Assembly (NCBI GenBank): GCA_030615235.1
Contig: JAUWZR010000144.1
Location: 1 to 6,709, forward strand
Source: Promethearchaeota archaeon
GTDB taxonomy: Archaea > Asgardarchaeota > Lokiarchaeia > Sigyniarchaeales > SOKP01
DNA: 6,709 nt
Reading direction: 5' to 3'
Shown here: positions 5,418 through 6,709 of the stretch, one piece after another
Position numbering within the stretch: position 1 is the stretch's first letter
Layout of the letters: each line of letters opens with the position of its first letter
The notes under the pieces: generated by a model
What the model was told of the DNA's origin: nothing
Databases searched by the model: none
What the model saw: only the letters and a program-made list of their open reading frames with translations
Translations under genes and position numbers: made by a program

Positions 5418-6709
5418 ATGTCAGAAACATCAAAATTTAGAGTTGGACACACTTTTACAATTGGATTGGCTTTCTTTTCGTCAGAAATTGCCTGGGCACT
5501 GTATAACGCACAAGTTCCTTTGTTATTAAGTGATTATTTCACTTCTTTATTTGTAATTGGTTTACTTATGGCATTAGATAACATTATTGGAGTAATTATT
5601 CAGCCTATTATGGGTTCAATCTCCGATAACACACGTACTAAATTCGGAAGAAGAATGCCATATTTGATTATAGGAATTCCTTTAGGTGCGCTTTTTTTCT
5701 TTTTAATTCCTACACAAACTTCTATTATAATGTTATTAATCTATATGTTCTTTTTTGGATTAAGTATGGGCTTCTATAGAGCCCAAGCTGTTTCATTGAT
5801 GCCGGATTTCGTAAGACCAGTTCATAGAAGTAAAGGAAACGCAATAATAAATCTTATGGGGGGCCTTGGAGTAGCAATCGGATACGGGTTCAGTATCTTA
5901 CTTGGCATCATTAGCCTACAACTAATGTTTCTTATTATTTCAATAATAATGGTAGTTGCTCTACTGGTACTATTATGGCGAATAAAAGAAAAAGATTCAT
6001 ACAGTTATCAGTTAATTTTAGAAACGGAAGGAAAAGAAGGAGAAAAAGTCAAAGCAGAAAAGACTACTCCTGGATTGATCGAGAGTATTAAGGACATAGC
6101 CTCTGAGGAAGATAGGAGCACAATTTTTATGTTATTAGCGATCTTCTGTTGGTTCATAGGATATCAAGGAATTGTTGCACTTATTTCAATTTATGGAGTG
6201 CAGGTGTTAGGCTACAGCCAAGGTCTTGCGGGGTTCTTACCTTTTATAGTTACTGTTCCTCTATTGATATCAATATATCCTCTATCGTACCTTCCTGGTA
6301 AAATTGGGAGAAGAACAACAATTAAAATCGGTGTTATACTATGGACGGTAATGTTAATAATTTCATTCTTCTTAGGGCTTGCCCAAGTTGAATTAGTAAT
6401 AATCGCAATTCCGCTTGCCTTACTTGGAATTGGATGGGCAATGATTAACACCAATTCTATCGTGATTGTATGGGAATTAGCTCCTAGTGAAAAAAAAATT
6501 GGTACATATACCGGACTATATTACTTTTTCAGTTACTTTGCTGCTATATTAGGTCCTATGGTCGTAGGCGGTCTTACTGATTTAATGGGGATACAATTCT
6601 TACTTCTTAATGGTGCTATATTCTTCATCTTAGCCTTTGTTATGATGATGTTCGTAAAAAGAGGCGAAGTAGAACTTACGGAAGAAGAAAAATTAGCTAG
6701 GCAAAAAAC
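5418..6709 (+). CDS. MFS transporter, GPH/SLC45-like, C-terminus cut by window edge
   Basis: An integral membrane transporter of the major facilitator superfamily, nearest in motif to the glycoside-pentoside-hexuronide (GPH)/SLC45 cation symporters; sugars or glycosides are plausible substrates. 430 codons are in the window and the frame is still open at the edge. The signature loop between TM2 and TM3 is SISDNTRTKFGRRMPYL at 67-83, with Asp70 and the Arg-rich GRRMP typical of this group. A second-half counterpart, LPGKIGRRTTIKIG, is at 292-305. I count about 12 hydrophobic helices: six before a charged central loop (about 189-233, rich in Glu and Lys) and six after. The last helix (about 395-413) is followed by a charged tail KRGEVELTEEEKLARQK, so only the tail end is probably missing. 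The start ATG at 5418 follows GTGA (5409-5412), part of the archaeal anti-Shine-Dalgarno complement; an ATG at 5407 meets an immediate stop. It is divergent from the DUF89 gene. Substrate and coupling ion are unproven. Confidence 0.88.
   Translation, partial: MSETSKFRVGHTFTIGLAFFSSEIAWALYNAQVPLLLSDYFTSLFVIGLLMALDNIIGVIIQPIMGSISDNTRTKFGRRMPYLIIGIPLGALFFFLIPTQTSIIMLLIYMFFFGLSMGFYRAQAVSLMPDFVRPVHRSKGNAIINLMGGLGVAIGYGFSILLGIISLQLMFLIISIIMVVALLVLLWRIKEKDSYSYQLILETEGKEGEKVKAEKTTPGLIESIKDIASEEDRSTIFMLLAIFCWFIGYQGIVALISIYGVQVLGYSQGLAGFLPFIVTVPLLISIYPLSYLPGKIGRRTTIKIGVILWTVMLIISFFLGLAQVELVIIAIPLALLGIGWAMINTNSIVIVWELAPSEKKIGTYTGLYYFFSYFAAILGPMVVGGLTDLMGIQFLLLNGAIFFILAFVMMMFVKRGEVELTEEEKLARQK

Noticed and set aside
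6212..6454. Minus-strand open frame of 80 codons
   Set aside because: Entirely antisense to the second half of the transporter; hydrophobicity merely mirrors the membrane helices.

Overview
The window looks like AT-rich archaeal chromosome. The evidence is a formylmethanofuran dehydrogenase subunit B gene (tetrahydromethanopterin C1 metabolism), TATA-like boxes about 30-55 nt ahead of start codons, T-tract terminators, few strong Shine-Dalgarno sites, and a small protein resembling the longin/roadblock-like proteins abundant in Asgard archaea. A member of the Asgard group (Lokiarchaeia-like) is my best guess. It rests on family recall and not on a search.

Layout, left to right. (1) Positions 1-674, minus strand: a two-gene C1 unit made of an iron-sulfur protein (FeS domain plus ferredoxin) followed by fwdB, which runs off the left edge. 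(2) Positions 675-973: a gene-poor spacer. (3) Positions 974-1333, minus: the C-terminal half of a MinD-type ATPase whose ATP-binding half is gone, called here as a pseudogene. (4) Positions 1571-3564: three intact genes of one functional theme, namely a NifX/MTH1175-like protein (+), an Mrp/NBP35-type P-loop ATPase (+), and a second NifX-like protein with Cys/His motifs (-) that converges on the ATPase. (5) Positions 3852-4343, plus: a small longin/roadblock-like protein whose frame has no ATG, GTG or TTG where the domain begins; an ATT behind a Shine-Dalgarno-like AAAGGT is the best start. (6) Positions 4378-5262, minus: a DUF89/ARMT1-like metal-dependent phosphatase. (7) Positions 5418-6709, plus: a GPH/SLC45-like MFS transporter, cut by the right edge near its C-terminus.

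How the parts may work together. The left unit belongs to the step that reduces CO2 to, or oxidises, formylmethanofuran. Its FeS/ferredoxin protein probably passes electrons to or from FwdB. The middle set (MinD-type ATPase remnant, two NifX-like proteins, Mrp ATPase) matches the gene content of the bacterial 'orange protein' (ORP) loci of sulfate reducers, where NifX-like proteins and MinD/Mrp ATPases handle metal-sulfur clusters. Here the set seems partly decayed. The right-hand genes have no evident link to it.

No tRNA, rRNA, CRISPR array, insertion sequence or integrase was seen. The most interesting points are the ORP-like cluster with a broken MinD gene, the apparent ATT start, and the fused iron-sulfur protein ahead of fwdB.
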